Shown: positions 56,105-64,000 of the stretch, one piece after another | Layout of the letters: each line of letters begins with the position of its first letter | How positions within the stretch are numbered: the first letter of the stretch is position 1 | NCBI GenBank assembly: GCA_031292145.1 | Contig: JARLHR010000111.1 | Coordinates: 82,728 to 146,727, forward strand | Source: Clostridium sp. | GTDB lineage: Bacteria; Bacillota; Clostridia; Clostridiales; Clostridiaceae | DNA: 64,000 nt | Direction of reading: 5' to 3' | Notes under the pieces: generated by a model | Told to the model about the DNA's origin: nothing | The model's database searches: none | What the model saw: the letters and a program-made list of their open reading frames with translations, nothing else | Made by a program: the position numbers and the translations under genes

Positions 56105-57115
56105 ATGAAATTATCAAAAATAAAGTATTTAGGGGTTTTAGCTTTAGTTGTTATTCCTCTGTTTATGTTAGGATGTTCATCTCCCCAAGAGAAAAAAACA
56201 ACTAATGTGGCAGAGGATATTAAATTGAATTCAGGAGCTATATTAAAATTTGAAGACGGAAATTATAAATTATACAATTATCAAAATCAAAAATATTCAC
56301 CAGTAAAAAATAATTATAGTATTTCTTCATATGATAAAAGCAGTTCAACTTATGTTTATACTGATGGAGGAAAAAATTATATAGTTCGTGATAATAAGGA
56401 ATATGAAATTAAAGATTCAAATTATAGTAGTCTTAAGTTATCTAAAGGTGGTGAATATATATCGTATTTTATAGATGATAATGGGCTAAAATTGAAAGTG
56501 TTTAATACAAATGGAAATAAGCCTATGGAAATTAAGTCAAATGTGTCTATATCAGGTGTACTATATGATTGGTATGATAGTAATACATTAATTTATTACG
56601 GCGTTAGTAATGATGGAGTAAATGGATTATTTACGTATAATATAAAAGAAGATAAAGAAGAATTACTTTATAACATTAAAGAAGGATTTTTAGCATTTTT
56701 AAAAGGAACTGATGATAATGTGGTATTTTTGCAAATATCCTTAGAAAACAAAAAACAATTAATTATGATAGATAAGAAATCAAAAGATATTAAGCTTTTA
56801 ACAGATAAGGTATTAGAACTAACTGATATAGTTATGAATAATGGAAATTTGTATTTCACCGGGAAAGCTTCCAATAATATAAATTCCTTATATGAATTAA
56901 TAAATAATACACCTAAAAGATTAGTTTACGATTTCCCAACTGTAGTAAAAATAGATAAAGGATTAAGAGTAGATGAAAATGGAAATATCATATTTATAGG
57001 ATCTGATGGTGGAGATACTGCGGAGGAGCAAATTTATACATATACACAAGATGGAAGCATAAGTGCCATAGCTAAGAATTCAACGGATTATGTATTTTTG
57101 GAATACATAAATTAA
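56105..57115 (+). CDS. Putative lipoprotein with repeat-like beta structure
   Basis: The N-terminus is a lipoprotein signal peptide with the lipobox LFMLGC (lipidated C24). The mature part is rich in short beta strands separated by NG, DG and DN turns (KLYNYQNQKYSPV, YTDGGKNYIVRDNKEYEIKD), like a beta-propeller (WD/DPP4-like or DUF5050) fold. Function unknown. It lies 28 bases after dapF. Hairpin element D begins about 40 bases past its stop. Confidence 0.7.
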   Translation: MKLSKIKYLGVLALVVIPLFMLGCSSPQEKKTTNVAEDIKLNSGAILKFEDGNYKLYNYQNQKYSPVKNNYSISSYDKSSSTYVYTDGGKNYIVRDNKEYEIKDSNYSSLKLSKGGEYISYFIDDNGLKLKVFNTNGNKPMEIKSNVSISGVLYDWYDSNTLIYYGVSNDGVNGLFTYNIKEDKEELLYNIKEGFLAFLKGTDDNVVFLQISLENKKQLIMIDKKSKDIKLLTDKVLELTDIVMNNGNLYFTGKASNNINSLYELINNTPKRLVYDFPTVVKIDKGLRVDENGNIIFIGSDGGDTAEEQIYTYTQDGSISAIAKNSTDYVFLEYIN

Positions 57116-57155
57116 TATGGATAACTACCACGTAATCTAGAGTTATGTGGTGGCT

Positions 57156-57351
57156 AACCGAAATCAAATACGTTTTTATTCCGCAGGACTATGAAAATTC
57201 CGCTGAAAGCACTAAATGAAAGCTTGTACCCACGTTAGCTTGCTCTGAATATTCATTCAGACAAGCTAAAGTGGAACAAACTTTCATTTAGTGCTTTTTG
57301 CAGCGAAATTTTCAAATGCCTGCTTCACAAAAATGTATTTGATTTCTGGTT
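57156..57351 (+). repeat. Long-hairpin element D
   Basis: AACCGAAATCAAATACG on the left pairs with GTATTTGATTTCTGGTT on the right; inside come GAAAATTCCGCTG / CAGCGAAATTTTC, AGCACTAAATGAAAG / CTTTCATTTAGTGCT, and the core TTGTACCCACGTTAGCTTG / CAAGCTAAAGTGGAACAA. The outer part matches element B at 24832 and the inner core matches A and E. No coding frame; the rest of 57352-57569 shows nothing supported. Confidence 0.82.
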
Positions 57352-57569
57352 CAGACATACACTTGGAGTCTAGTAACTATGTATAAATGTTACAGTTATT
57401 TTTTGTTAAGCATTTGAAAGCTTGATGTATAGAACCAACTTTTAAATATATATATATGTTGCAAAATGAAAATTTCAAGAATATTTATTAAGAAAATATA
57501 TCCATTAATATAAATTGATTAAAAGATTAAAACTAAGATATAAAATAAAATTATAGCGAGGTTTTAAAT

Positions 57570-58219
57570 ATGAATGTTTTAGTTCTTAACAAAATTACCG
57601 GGCATGAAAATGAGATTAATGAAATAAAAACTGCTTTAAAATATACAAAAAATATAAGATTATATAAAAGAAATTATGTATTGCTCAAACATTTTGAAGG
57701 TTTTACCAATAGAAAAATAGCTGAATTGGAAAATATAGAGGAGCATACTGTTTCAATTTATATAAAAAATTATAAAGCAAAAGGGTTAGATGGCTTAAAT
57801 ATTGCCCACGGCGGCGGGGCTAGCAAAAAATCAATGAAGAACAGGAAAAAATAATAGTAGAAACTATTACTACAAAAACACCAGAAGATGTTGGTTTTGA
57901 ATCTAAAAAGAATTGGACTATTGAATTGATAAGACAATGGGTTATTAAAGAATTTAATATATCAATGTCACACAGGGGAATAGCCTATGTATTGCACAGA
58001 TTAAATTTAAGTTATACTAGACCAACTTACGTCCTTGCAAAAGCTGATAAAGAAAAGCAAGAAAAATTTAAAAATGACTTTGAAGTTCTAAAAAAATGCC
58101 TTAATGGCTCAGTTGATATTATTTTATCAAAATTAGTTCGATTTGCTGCATTTATATATAAATTTAAAGTTAGAACAGACAAATTTTTAAAAACTAATAA
58201 TTTTCTTAGCTTTTGGTAA
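57570..58219 (+). mobile_element. IS630-type transposase remnant
   Basis: The first frame (57570-57854) is a helix-turn-helix domain (LKHFEGFTNRKIAELENIEE, HTVSIYIKNYKAKGLDGLN) ending GGGASKK, the usual IS630 linker. At the run of six A (57827-57832) the frame must shift by one base to continue INEEQEKIIVETITT ... WVIKEFNISMSHRGIAYVLHRL and YTRPTYVLAKADKEKQEKF. Instead of the DDE catalytic domain an unrelated 30-codon tail follows and stops at 58219. One frameshift plus a large deletion, so no active transposase. Confidence 0.75.
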
Positions 58220-58378
58220 TAGGTGGAAACGTAATGATTATATTGAACTTGAATTTATCTTAAATTTAATAATATTTATTTTTTTGGTCAGAAAATGAGA
58301 TTAAATAACGAATAGTATTAAGTAAAGAAAAAAATATATAATTATGTTTAAACATGAAAACAAGGAGTGTATTGGAAA

Positions 58379-59047
58379 ATGAAAACTAGATTAATTAAAA
58401 AAGTTATGACATTAGCAATTGCAACAAGCACTGCTATAGGGATGTTCTCTATAGGTGCTTCAGCATCATGGAGACAAGATGGTCATGGCTGGTGGAATTC
58501 AAAAGGAAATGGTTATTCAGTTGGATGGGAACAAGTTGAAGGTAATTGGTTCTACTTTAATAATGATGGATATATGAAAACTGGTTGGCTTAAAGACGGG
58601 GACAAGTGGTACTTTTTAAATTCAAATGGAAATATGACGACTGGCTGGCTTAATGAAGGAGGTAAATGGTATTATTTAAATCAAAACGGAGATATGGCAA
58701 CTGGTTGGATTCACGACGGAAACAAATGGTATTACTTAAATAAAAGTGGCGATATGCTATACAATGCATTTATTGATGGATATCGATTAGGTTCTGAGGG
58801 TGCTTGGATAGATGGCAATTTAGATAATGTTACTACAGGTGCAGCAGCAAATGTTATTGTAGACCCAACAATAAATACTACTACAGGTGCAGCAGTAACT
58901 GTACCTTTAAACAATAATTATGCTAATAATTATTTAGATAAATTCAACAAGGAACAAGAAAAGGTGGAAAAGTTTTTAGATAAAACCAAGGAAAAACTAG
59001 ATGAGCAAGCTCAAAAAATGCAACAAAAATTAGATCAAACTTGGTAG
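58379..59047 (+). CDS. Secreted cell-wall-binding-repeat protein
   Basis: A signal peptide (about 1-29, cleaved after ASA) is followed by about five 20-residue repeats of the type TGWLKDGDKWYFLNSNGNM (residues about 40-135), the choline/cell-wall-binding repeat pattern with GW and WYY motifs. A Thr/Ala linker and a charged C-terminal coiled coil (KEQEKVEKFLDKTKEKLDEQ) follow. It has no enzymatic domain, so it may be a surface structural protein. ATG 58379 follows AAGGAGTG. Confidence 0.82.
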   Translation: MKTRLIKKVMTLAIATSTAIGMFSIGASASWRQDGHGWWNSKGNGYSVGWEQVEGNWFYFNNDGYMKTGWLKDGDKWYFLNSNGNMTTGWLNEGGKWYYLNQNGDMATGWIHDGNKWYYLNKSGDMLYNAFIDGYRLGSEGAWIDGNLDNVTTGAAANVIVDPTINTTTGAAVTVPLNNNYANNYLDKFNKEQEKVEKFLDKTKEKLDEQAQKMQQKLDQTW

Positions 59048-59126
59048 TATTTGAATAGATAAAAATTATTATAAGTTTTATATTAAAGTCTACATAGAAT
59101 TATACTTAACATAAAATTAAAAATTT

Positions 59127-59163
59127 TAAGGGTATGGGAGTTATTTAAACTGTACCCTTTATT
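59127..59163 (+). terminator. Terminator after the repeat protein
   Basis: AAGGGTA pairs with TACCCTT around a loop and leads into TTATTATTT. Moderate strength. Confidence 0.55.
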
Positions 59164-59256
59164 ATTTGCGATATAGAGAAAATGTTTACAGCTGACACAT
59201 CATTGACAAAAACGAATGATAATCTATTTATTAGAGAGGACAATGGGTGTCTATAA

Positions 59257-59376
59257 TTGAAAAATGAATTTAGTAACCATAAAAATGATAATGTTTACTA
59301 TGATTATAAAATTGTAATTATTTTAGGACTAAAATTATACCTATATGATTGTATATATGATAGGAAAGTGGGGTGA
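59257..59376 (+). CDS. Possible 39-residue small protein
   Basis: A TTG-started frame (KNEFSNHKNDNVYYDYKIVI, then a hydrophobic LGLKLYLYD) whose stop lies inside the ribosome site of the next gene. GGACAATGGGTG lies before the TTG, and TTGACA occurs near 59212. Very short, with no family, so only tentative. Confidence 0.3.
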   Translation: MKNEFSNHKNDNVYYDYKIVIILGLKLYLYDCIYDRKVG

Positions 59377-59381
59377 GATAA

Positions 59382-59546
59382 ATGGGGAATATAATGAAAA
59401 TTAATATATATGTAGAAGCCAAAAAGAACAACAAATTAAACTTAGAAACTGTAGAAGACGTCATTCAGGAGTATAACAGTTGGTTAAAAAAGACCAATAG
59501 AGAGGACAAAATAGAAAACTATGAGGAATTTTTACAAGCTAAATAA
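59382..59546 (+). CDS. Small hypothetical protein, 54 residues
   Basis: The frame begins MGNIMKINIYVEAKKNNKLN and ends with a helical QEYNSWLKKTNREDKIENYE stretch. GTGGGGTGAG lies before the ATG with good spacing. It resembles small phage or conjugative-element proteins in size and charge but I recognise no family. Confidence 0.5.
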   Translation: MGNIMKINIYVEAKKNNKLNLETVEDVIQEYNSWLKKTNREDKIENYEEFLQAK

Positions 59547-59582
59547 TTATTTTTAAAGGGTAGTAGACAGTAGAAATATTGT

Positions 59583-60080
59583 TTGCCACCCTTATTTTTA
59601 TTTTGTGATGAACAATTTGAATTTATAAAGAATATTGAGAACTTTATTTCTCAGATAAGGGAAGCTAATTTTTATGGAAAAGAAATAAATGAGTGGTTAT
59701 TTACATGCTGTTACAAAGGTAGTACAGGTTCAATAATTCAAAACGCGCAAGAAAAATATAAATTATTTAGGGAAAAATTAATTGCTATTGATGGATGTGA
59801 GTTAGGGTCAAATATAATTACAATGAAAAACGTTCATAATAACAAAATGATTAATGTAGCATTAGATAATATAGAATCAAGTTATAAGCAAATATATTCC
59901 ATAACTAAATTGCAAGATGAAATTAGTATAGTTAATAATTTTTCTGCATGTTTAAATTATTTCGATGATATAACCAATCAATATAGGAAAATAATTCTTT
60001 TAATACAATATGTTAATTTAATAAATACAGATTTATCTAAAGGAATAGAAGAAGTTCCTTTAAGAATAAGATCATTATAG
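59583..60080 (+). CDS. Hypothetical helical protein, possibly 5'-truncated
   Basis: A 165-residue mostly helical frame (FIKNIENFISQIREANFYGK, LDNIESSYKQIYSITKLQDE) with no recognised domain. The only early start is TTG 59583, without a ribosome site, and the preceding bases GGGTAGTAGACAGTAG look non-coding, so the true 5' end may be missing. A weak hairpin (GTTGAA/TTCAAC near 60098) follows. Confidence 0.4.
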   Translation: MPPLFLFCDEQFEFIKNIENFISQIREANFYGKEINEWLFTCCYKGSTGSIIQNAQEKYKLFREKLIAIDGCELGSNIITMKNVHNNKMINVALDNIESSYKQIYSITKLQDEISIVNNFSACLNYFDDITNQYRKIILLIQYVNLINTDLSKGIEEVPLRIRSL

Positions 60081-60301
60081 CGTAGGTTTTGATGAAAATG
60101 TTGAAACTACTTTATATTAGGAATTCAACATCAATTTTTATAGTCTATCCTAAATTTATTTAGAAGAACAAGCGAGAAATAGGTTCTGAATATTAGTACA
60201 TTTGGATGGACACAATAGAATAAATTGCATATATTAATAGGAGAAATTAACTCTGCAACAACAGTTGATGCAGTAAATACTATTATATGGCAGGTGATTC
60301 T

Positions 60302-60769
60302 ATGAAAAATGGTGATATATGTTTAAAAAGAGGCACAGGAATAATAAGTGATGCCATAGAAGAATTTGAGAATAGTAAATATAGTCATGCCACTACTTTT
60401 ATTGATGGACAACTCATTGAAGCAGAAGGGTTTGAGAAAACAGGATATGTTCCAATTAATAAATATAAGGGGCAATTAGACATATTTAATTGTAATAGTT
60501 TAACAGATGAACAACGACAAGGTATAAAAGATTTTCTTAGTAAACAAGTAGGTACACGATATGATTATTTGTTACTAATCATTGAGGCAATAAGATATGC
60601 ATTGCATGTAACTTTGCCTTATAAAGAGCCATTTCATAGACATATATGTTCAACATTGGTAGCTGATGCTTATAAAATAGTAGGAATAGATTTATGCCCT
60701 GGTATTAAATATCCATCACCAAAAGATATATCAGAATCAAAATTATTAAGGAAAGTTAGTACGTTTTAG
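60302..60769 (+). CDS. Permuted NlpC/P60 (YiiX-like) cysteine hydrolase
   Basis: A 155-residue protein of the circularly permuted papain-like type: the histidine comes first (NSKYSHATTFIDGQLIEAEG, H29) and the cysteine later (HICSTLVADAYKIVG, C near 119), as in YiiX/YaeF and LRAT-like enzymes. Such hydrolases cut amide or thioester bonds and are frequent in phage and conjugative regions. No signal peptide. ATG 60302 follows CAGGTGATTCT. Confidence 0.75.
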   Translation: MKNGDICLKRGTGIISDAIEEFENSKYSHATTFIDGQLIEAEGFEKTGYVPINKYKGQLDIFNCNSLTDEQRQGIKDFLSKQVGTRYDYLLLIIEAIRYALHVTLPYKEPFHRHICSTLVADAYKIVGIDLCPGIKYPSPKDISESKLLRKVSTF

Positions 60770-61118
60770 TAATTTAGAACTAACTCACTAAAAGCGACGG
60801 CTTTAGCATTATCCATAATATAAATTTTAAATTTATATTTATTGTTCTTATATTTTGTCATAACAGCGAATATAAAAGCAATAGTCAGAATTAGTTCTGA
60901 TATGCTCTATTTTTTGAGGAATATAAAGAGGGTATATAATATTTTAGGAAAAGTATTTGCTATAATGCCTAATATACTAATTTTACAATAAAAATGTTAC
61001 TCAAAATTTAAAAGGGACTATATATAAAATATAATTCCAGCAATGAAAGGCTTATAATTAGAGCGTGGAAAATATCTTATCTAAGATATTTTATATTAAA
61101 TATATCTAAATAAATAAC

Positions 61119-61156
61119 TAAAGGCAGTAAATTATCAATTAATCTACTGCCTTTTG
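61119..61156 (+). terminator. Terminator in the 60770-61278 gap
   Basis: AAAGGCAGTA pairs with TACTGCCTTT. The gap of about 500 bases has no supported gene; a 29-codon frame near 60901 lacks a ribosome site. Confidence 0.6.
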
Positions 61157-61278
61157 CAACCTGCCAAGCTATAAAGATTGGCAATTATATTATTAGTAAA
61201 GTGCATAAAATTATACTATAGATTATTTTGTTTTAGAGTAATATAATATTTACATTGTAATGCTCAGGTGGTGATTTT

Positions 61279-61431
61279 ATGAGTAATATAACTAAGGATA
61301 CAATAATGGAAACAATAAAAGGTCTTCCGGAGGAGCAACAAGAGATCGTATTACATTTAGTAGAAATATTTGAAGGGGAAGAAGAAGTAATTAATGAGTA
61401 CGTAAAAAACGAATTAAATAAATCGAAATAA
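61279..61431 (+). CDS. Small acidic protein, antitoxin-like
   Basis: A 50-residue acidic frame (MSNITKDTIMETIKGLPEEQ then QEIVLHLVEIFEGEEE). The LPEEQQEIVLHLVE helix resembles short addiction-module or DUF2281-type antitoxins, but no toxin gene is next to it. CAGGTGGTGA precedes the ATG and a terminator follows directly, so it seems a complete unit. Confidence 0.5.
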   Translation: MSNITKDTIMETIKGLPEEQQEIVLHLVEIFEGEEEVINEYVKNELNKSK

Positions 61432-61466
61432 GGTAGCAATGGCAATGAATCGTTGCTACCTTTTTT
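61432..61466 (+). terminator. Terminator of the small acidic gene
   Basis: AGGTAGCAA pairs with TTGCTACCT and runs into six T. Confidence 0.85.
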
Positions 61467-61689
61467 AAAATACTATATTAGGAGATAATATGATACTTAC
61501 ATATATGATTATCGCCAGAAGAGATTGAATTTAATCAATGAATTTTAGGTTGATTTTAGAATCAATTAGACTACAGCTTTTAAGCTATTAAAAAAAGAAT
61601 GTGATAATAATTATTAAAAGATATATAATATTTTATAACAATGTGATATTATATTATTAATCCCAAAAAACCAAAAGATAATTCTACAA

Positions 61690-61726
61690 AGATGCAGCTA
61701 TTAATTTGGCTGCATTTTTCTGCATA
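61690..61726 (+). terminator. Isolated terminator-like hairpin
   Basis: GATGCAGC pairs with GGCTGCAT around TATTAATTT, followed by TTTT. No gene is recognised between it and 61466. Confidence 0.5.
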
Positions 61727-61781
61727 AAAATAGAGATAATATTAGAACATTTAATTAAAATCTGAAATAATAATAGAAGAT

Positions 61782-61889
61782 TTGCATAAAAAAATTGATA
61801 CTTTAATGGAAAATCAAGAGGAAAGCAGAAGAACTCATGAATTATTATTAAGCACAATAGAAGAATTAAGAAAGCAGTTAGGGAAATAA
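61782..61889 (+). pseudogene. Coiled-coil protein fragment, 35 codons
   Basis: An open frame (LHKKIDTLMENQEESRRTHE then LLLSTIEELRKQLGK) with a heptad pattern and a normal stop followed by a terminator, but only an in-frame TTG and no clear ribosome site. It looks like the tail of a small coiled-coil gene, perhaps of phage origin. Confidence 0.35.
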
Positions 61890-61904
61890 ATTTTCTTATG
61901 GGCA

Positions 61905-61945
61905 GAAAAATAAAGCTAAGTTTGATTTGTTAGCTTTATTTTTTT
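61905..61945 (+). terminator. Terminator after the coiled-coil fragment
   Basis: AAATAAAGCTAA pairs with TTAGCTTTATTT and ends in a T run. Confidence 0.8.
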
Positions 61946-62089
61946 GCGTAAAAATAGAGATAGTATTTAGGTTTATGCGGAGAGGTAAAATACTATCTCT
62001 ATAACAGAAAAGTTATGTTTCAATAGGTATTATTGACGAAAATTACAAACGATATACAATTGTGGTACAGAAAAGAGGATGATAAATTT

Positions 62090-62478
62090 ATGAATAAGAA
62101 AATATTTACAAGTTTTTTAATAACACTAATACTATTGGTGTGTGCGGGATTTACTCAAAATGCTTATGCATCATCTGGATGGCAAGAAATTTATACTGGA
62201 TGGGTTTACTTTGAAAATGAAACGATACAGCATTTCAGTTAAAACAAGGTATTCTTACAAGACTTGATACTAGCGAAATAGTAAATACTAAATATACTTA
62301 TGAGCAATGCAAAGATATAGCAGATACATACTTTGATAATTCACATGTTAATGAATATAAATTTACTGTTAATTCAGATCAAAAACTTAATGAATATGGA
62401 GAATATTATTTTACATTTTATTCAACTACAACAAATGCTCAAGAAGATTCTTATTATGTAAGTGCTATAAACGGATAA
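62090..62478 (+). pseudogene. Secreted protein with a single frameshift
   Basis: ATG 62090 opens a clear signal peptide (NKKIFTSFLITLILLVCAGF, cleaved near AYA) and a mature start SSGWQEIYTGWVYFENE. The frame then stops at 62242, but shifting by one base at GAAACGATAC (62219-62228) continues DTAFQLKQGILTRLDTSEIV to a stop at 62478. Restoring one A (GAAAACGAT) would give one 130-residue secreted protein. Family unknown. Confidence 0.6.
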
Positions 62479-62693
62479 GTTAGGAGATAAAAATGAAAGC
62501 TAGGATTAAATTATTTTTCAGAGATTCTTTTTCAAAGTAAAAAATTATATTATATTGAATCTCTGACTTGGATATTTAATTGTTTAATAAGTTTTTAAAC
62601 ATACTTTAAAAGAAATTATTTGGAAAAAATACAAAGCATGTATAATTATCAAATTTCAAGTCTATAATTTACATTAAATAGTAAAGAACGTGA

Positions 62694-63390
62694 ATGGAGG
62701 GACTTGAAATTAAAGAATATAGAATTGAAGATGTTGATTTAAATACAGCGAGAGATTTAAGAAAAGAAATATGTGAAAAGTATAAGATTATTCCAATAAA
62801 AGAAAAATCAAATGAAGTTATAGTTTTAGCATATGAAGAAACTGAAGAAGCAAAAGAATATTTAAAATTTATATATAACAAAAATATAGTTATAAAAGAG
62901 ATTGATGAAAAGAATTACGATAATTTAAAATCAATTATCTTTGGTGATGAAGACAAAGACTTAGAGGAAGTATTAATATTTAATGCAATAAAAGATAAAG
63001 CGAGTGATATACATTTAGAGCCACAAAAGAATTGCACTTATGTAAGATATAGAATTAATGGGAGTTTAACCTTAGTTCATAAAATTGATCCAAAGGAATA
63101 TGTTACGCTAGCATCGAAGATAAAACTTAAAGCTAATATGGATATAACTGAAAAGAGAAAACCACAAGATGGAAAGATAATGATTTATTATAATAATTTA
63201 AAATATGATTTAAGAGTTTCATCCATCCCTGTGGTTTATGGAGAAAAATTAGTTATAAGAATATTATATTCTGATAATTTTGCGTATAAACTTGAGGACT
63301 TAGGATTTTTAGAAAATCAAATCAAATTAATTAGAAAAATCATATCCATGAAAAACGGACTGATTTTATCTTGTGGTCCGACTGGTACGC
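62694..63390 (+). pseudogene. PilB/GspE-type secretion ATPase cut at Walker A
   Basis: The N-terminal part of a type IV pilus or type II secretion ATPase: an N1-type domain (KYKIIPIKEKSNEVIVLAYE), then DKASDIHLEPQKNCTYVRYR and RKPQDGKIMI, RVSSIPVVYGEKLVIRIL, and LILSCGPTGT. It should continue GKSTT, completing the Walker A, but the sequence changes to unrelated RIKVQQKGISM. The break coincides with the end of an inserted element whose recombinase gene lies just beyond. The start is ATG 62694, although GGAGGGACTTGAA directly after it makes an ATT further in thinkable. Confidence 0.85.
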
Positions 63391-63400
63391 GTATAAAAGT
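63380..63400. other. Probable attachment-site junction in pilB
   Basis: The pilB text is intact up to GGTCCGACTGGTAC (about 63376-63389) and foreign after it. The crossover core is probably within CTGGTAC. The exact core needs the other end of the element, which is outside the window. Confidence 0.55.
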
Positions 63401-63430
63401 GCAACAAAAGGGAATCAGCATGAACATCTT

Positions 63431-63890
63431 TTAAGAAAGCTTGAATACTTGTTTTTTTTTATCCTCGCTAGAGCCAAGTGGGTAGATATGTAATGTCTCA
63501 TCATCATTATTATAAACTATCTTATCAACTAAGTAATTAATTATTCTTCTTTGATTCTCAAGTGATTCATTTTTTATATTAATACATTTATCTAGTACTG
63601 CACTAATAAATTTAGAATCAAAAAGTTCAGATGAGTCATTTTGAATACTTTCATTAGCAGAATTTAATTCGGATTCTAAAGTTTGAATTTCTTTTTTTAT
63701 TTGCCTAATTTTATCCATAAGGATATCAGTTAAATCATCAGCTATAGCTAACTTTTCAACAAGACCATTTAATTGTTTTGTTTTCACAGCTATTTGTTTT
63801 TCAATACTAGCTTTTTTATTTTTTTCAGTTTTTATTGAATTATGTTCTTTCTTTAAGCGTTGAATTCTATTTAAGAATTCTTTTTTGTTC
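63431..63890 (-). pseudogene. Large serine recombinase, C-terminal part, interrupted
   Basis: The minus-strand frame carries a long coiled coil (NRIQRLKKEHNSIKTEKNKK onward) and ends ENQRRIINYLVDKIVYNNDD then ETLHIYPLG, the typical C-terminal end of large serine recombinases used by phages and conjugative transposons. Its stop is about 40 bases from the pilB break, as expected for an integrase next to its attachment site. Upstream (towards 63890) the frame runs into a group II intron; the residues encoded beyond that point are not recombinase. Confidence 0.75.
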
Positions 63891-64000
63891 GTCCAGCATG
63901 TTTGCTGAGCCGACAGGCTGAAAGAAGCCTGCGTCGCCGTCCCGATAGGAAGACAACTCGAATGCAAGTGCGTTGCTGGCAACGGTAATGTATGAAGGAA
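63891..64000 (+). mobile_element. Group II intron, 5' end
   Basis: The base composition jumps to GC-rich and the text GTTCGTCCAGCATG resembles a group II intron 5' end (compare GUGUGCCCGGCAUG), followed about 70 bases on by GTGCGTTGCTGGCAACGG and TAATGTATGAAGGAA, which match the domain I words GGCGACAUGG and CUGAAGGAAGC of bacterial introns. The intron is on the plus strand, opposite to the recombinase gene it splits. Directly before it is GAATTCT attta AGAATTC plus TTTTTT, the kind of hairpin-T target used by class C introns. It runs off the window. Confidence 0.7.

Noticed and set aside
60900-60995. 29-codon frame MLYFLRNIKRVYNILGKVFA
   Set aside because: No ribosome site and no neighbours to support it.
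61279-61466. Complete toxin-antitoxin module
   Set aside because: Only an antitoxin-like small acidic gene is present; no toxin-like frame lies on either side.
1-64000. tRNA or rRNA genes
   Set aside because: No cloverleaf with a TTCGA-type T loop and acceptor stem and no rRNA-like GC-rich block was recognised by eye; a tRNA search tool was not available.

Overview
The window looks like chromosome of a low-GC, spore-forming Firmicute, most likely Clostridium sensu stricto and perhaps the C. beijerinckii / solventogenic group. That is inference from the very AT-rich coding bias, GGAGG-type ribosome sites, many TTG/GTG starts, sporulation genes (ytxC, spoVD, spoVE), a T-box ahead of pheST and the clostridial order of the division cluster. 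No rRNA, tRNA or CRISPR array was recognised.

Layout. 1-2150: the end of a DUF554 membrane protein and an orphan Wzz-type modulator plus tyrosine kinase. 2829-4124: homoserine dehydrogenase. 4399-7652: a FIST sensory protein and a histidine kinase whose N-terminal receiver lacks the phospho-acceptor. 8263-13792: small regulators and metabolic genes (zinc ribbon, CarD, uridine kinase, HAD phosphatase, threonine deaminase), with a palindromic repeat and a decayed purine riboswitch. 14023-21058: a dead MFS transporter, YjdF with its leader, a PadR/DUF2812 pair with twin operators, an ABC-F ATPase, a DUF6873 protein and two unannotated small genes. 21356-24534: ytxC, then infC-rpmI-rplT with an L20-type leader and an AUU start, then a SpoU methyltransferase. 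24535-27427: accessory intergenic land with hairpin elements, gene remnants and two GNAT genes, ending in a Phe T-box. 27428-30853: pheST.

31100-48886 is the division and cell-wall cluster: mraZ, rsmH, ftsL, two tandem SpoVD-type penicillin-binding proteins, murE, murF, mraY, spoVE, divIB, DUF881-sbp-DUF881, yggS, sepF, yggT, ylmH, divIVA. These genes make lipid-linked precursor (MurE, MurF, MraY), polymerise and cross-link it (SpoVE with the PBPs) and place the septum (DivIB, FtsL, SepF, DivIVA). 49147-57115 holds rluD, pyrR, an RlmL-like methyltransferase, an RpiR regulator, rqcH, dapF and a lipoprotein. From 57570 to the end is accessory DNA: an IS630 remnant, a cell-wall-binding-repeat protein, phage-like small genes, a frameshifted secreted protein, and a pilB/gspE-type ATPase cut at its Walker A motif by an element carrying a serine recombinase, which is itself interrupted by the 5' end of a group II intron.

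The most unusual signal is a family of roughly 100-230 bp long-hairpin elements (24560, 24832, 26747, 52917, 57156). Four share a core (GTTGTACCCA ... GGAACAAC type) and all four lie just downstream of a plus-strand gene in the same orientation, suggesting an uncharacterised 3'-UTR RNA or a MITE family. Other leads are the loss of a redox cysteine pair in one of the tandem SpoVD paralogues, a PadR promoter whose operator exactly fills the -35/-10 spacer, and several single-base frameshifts in homopolymer runs.
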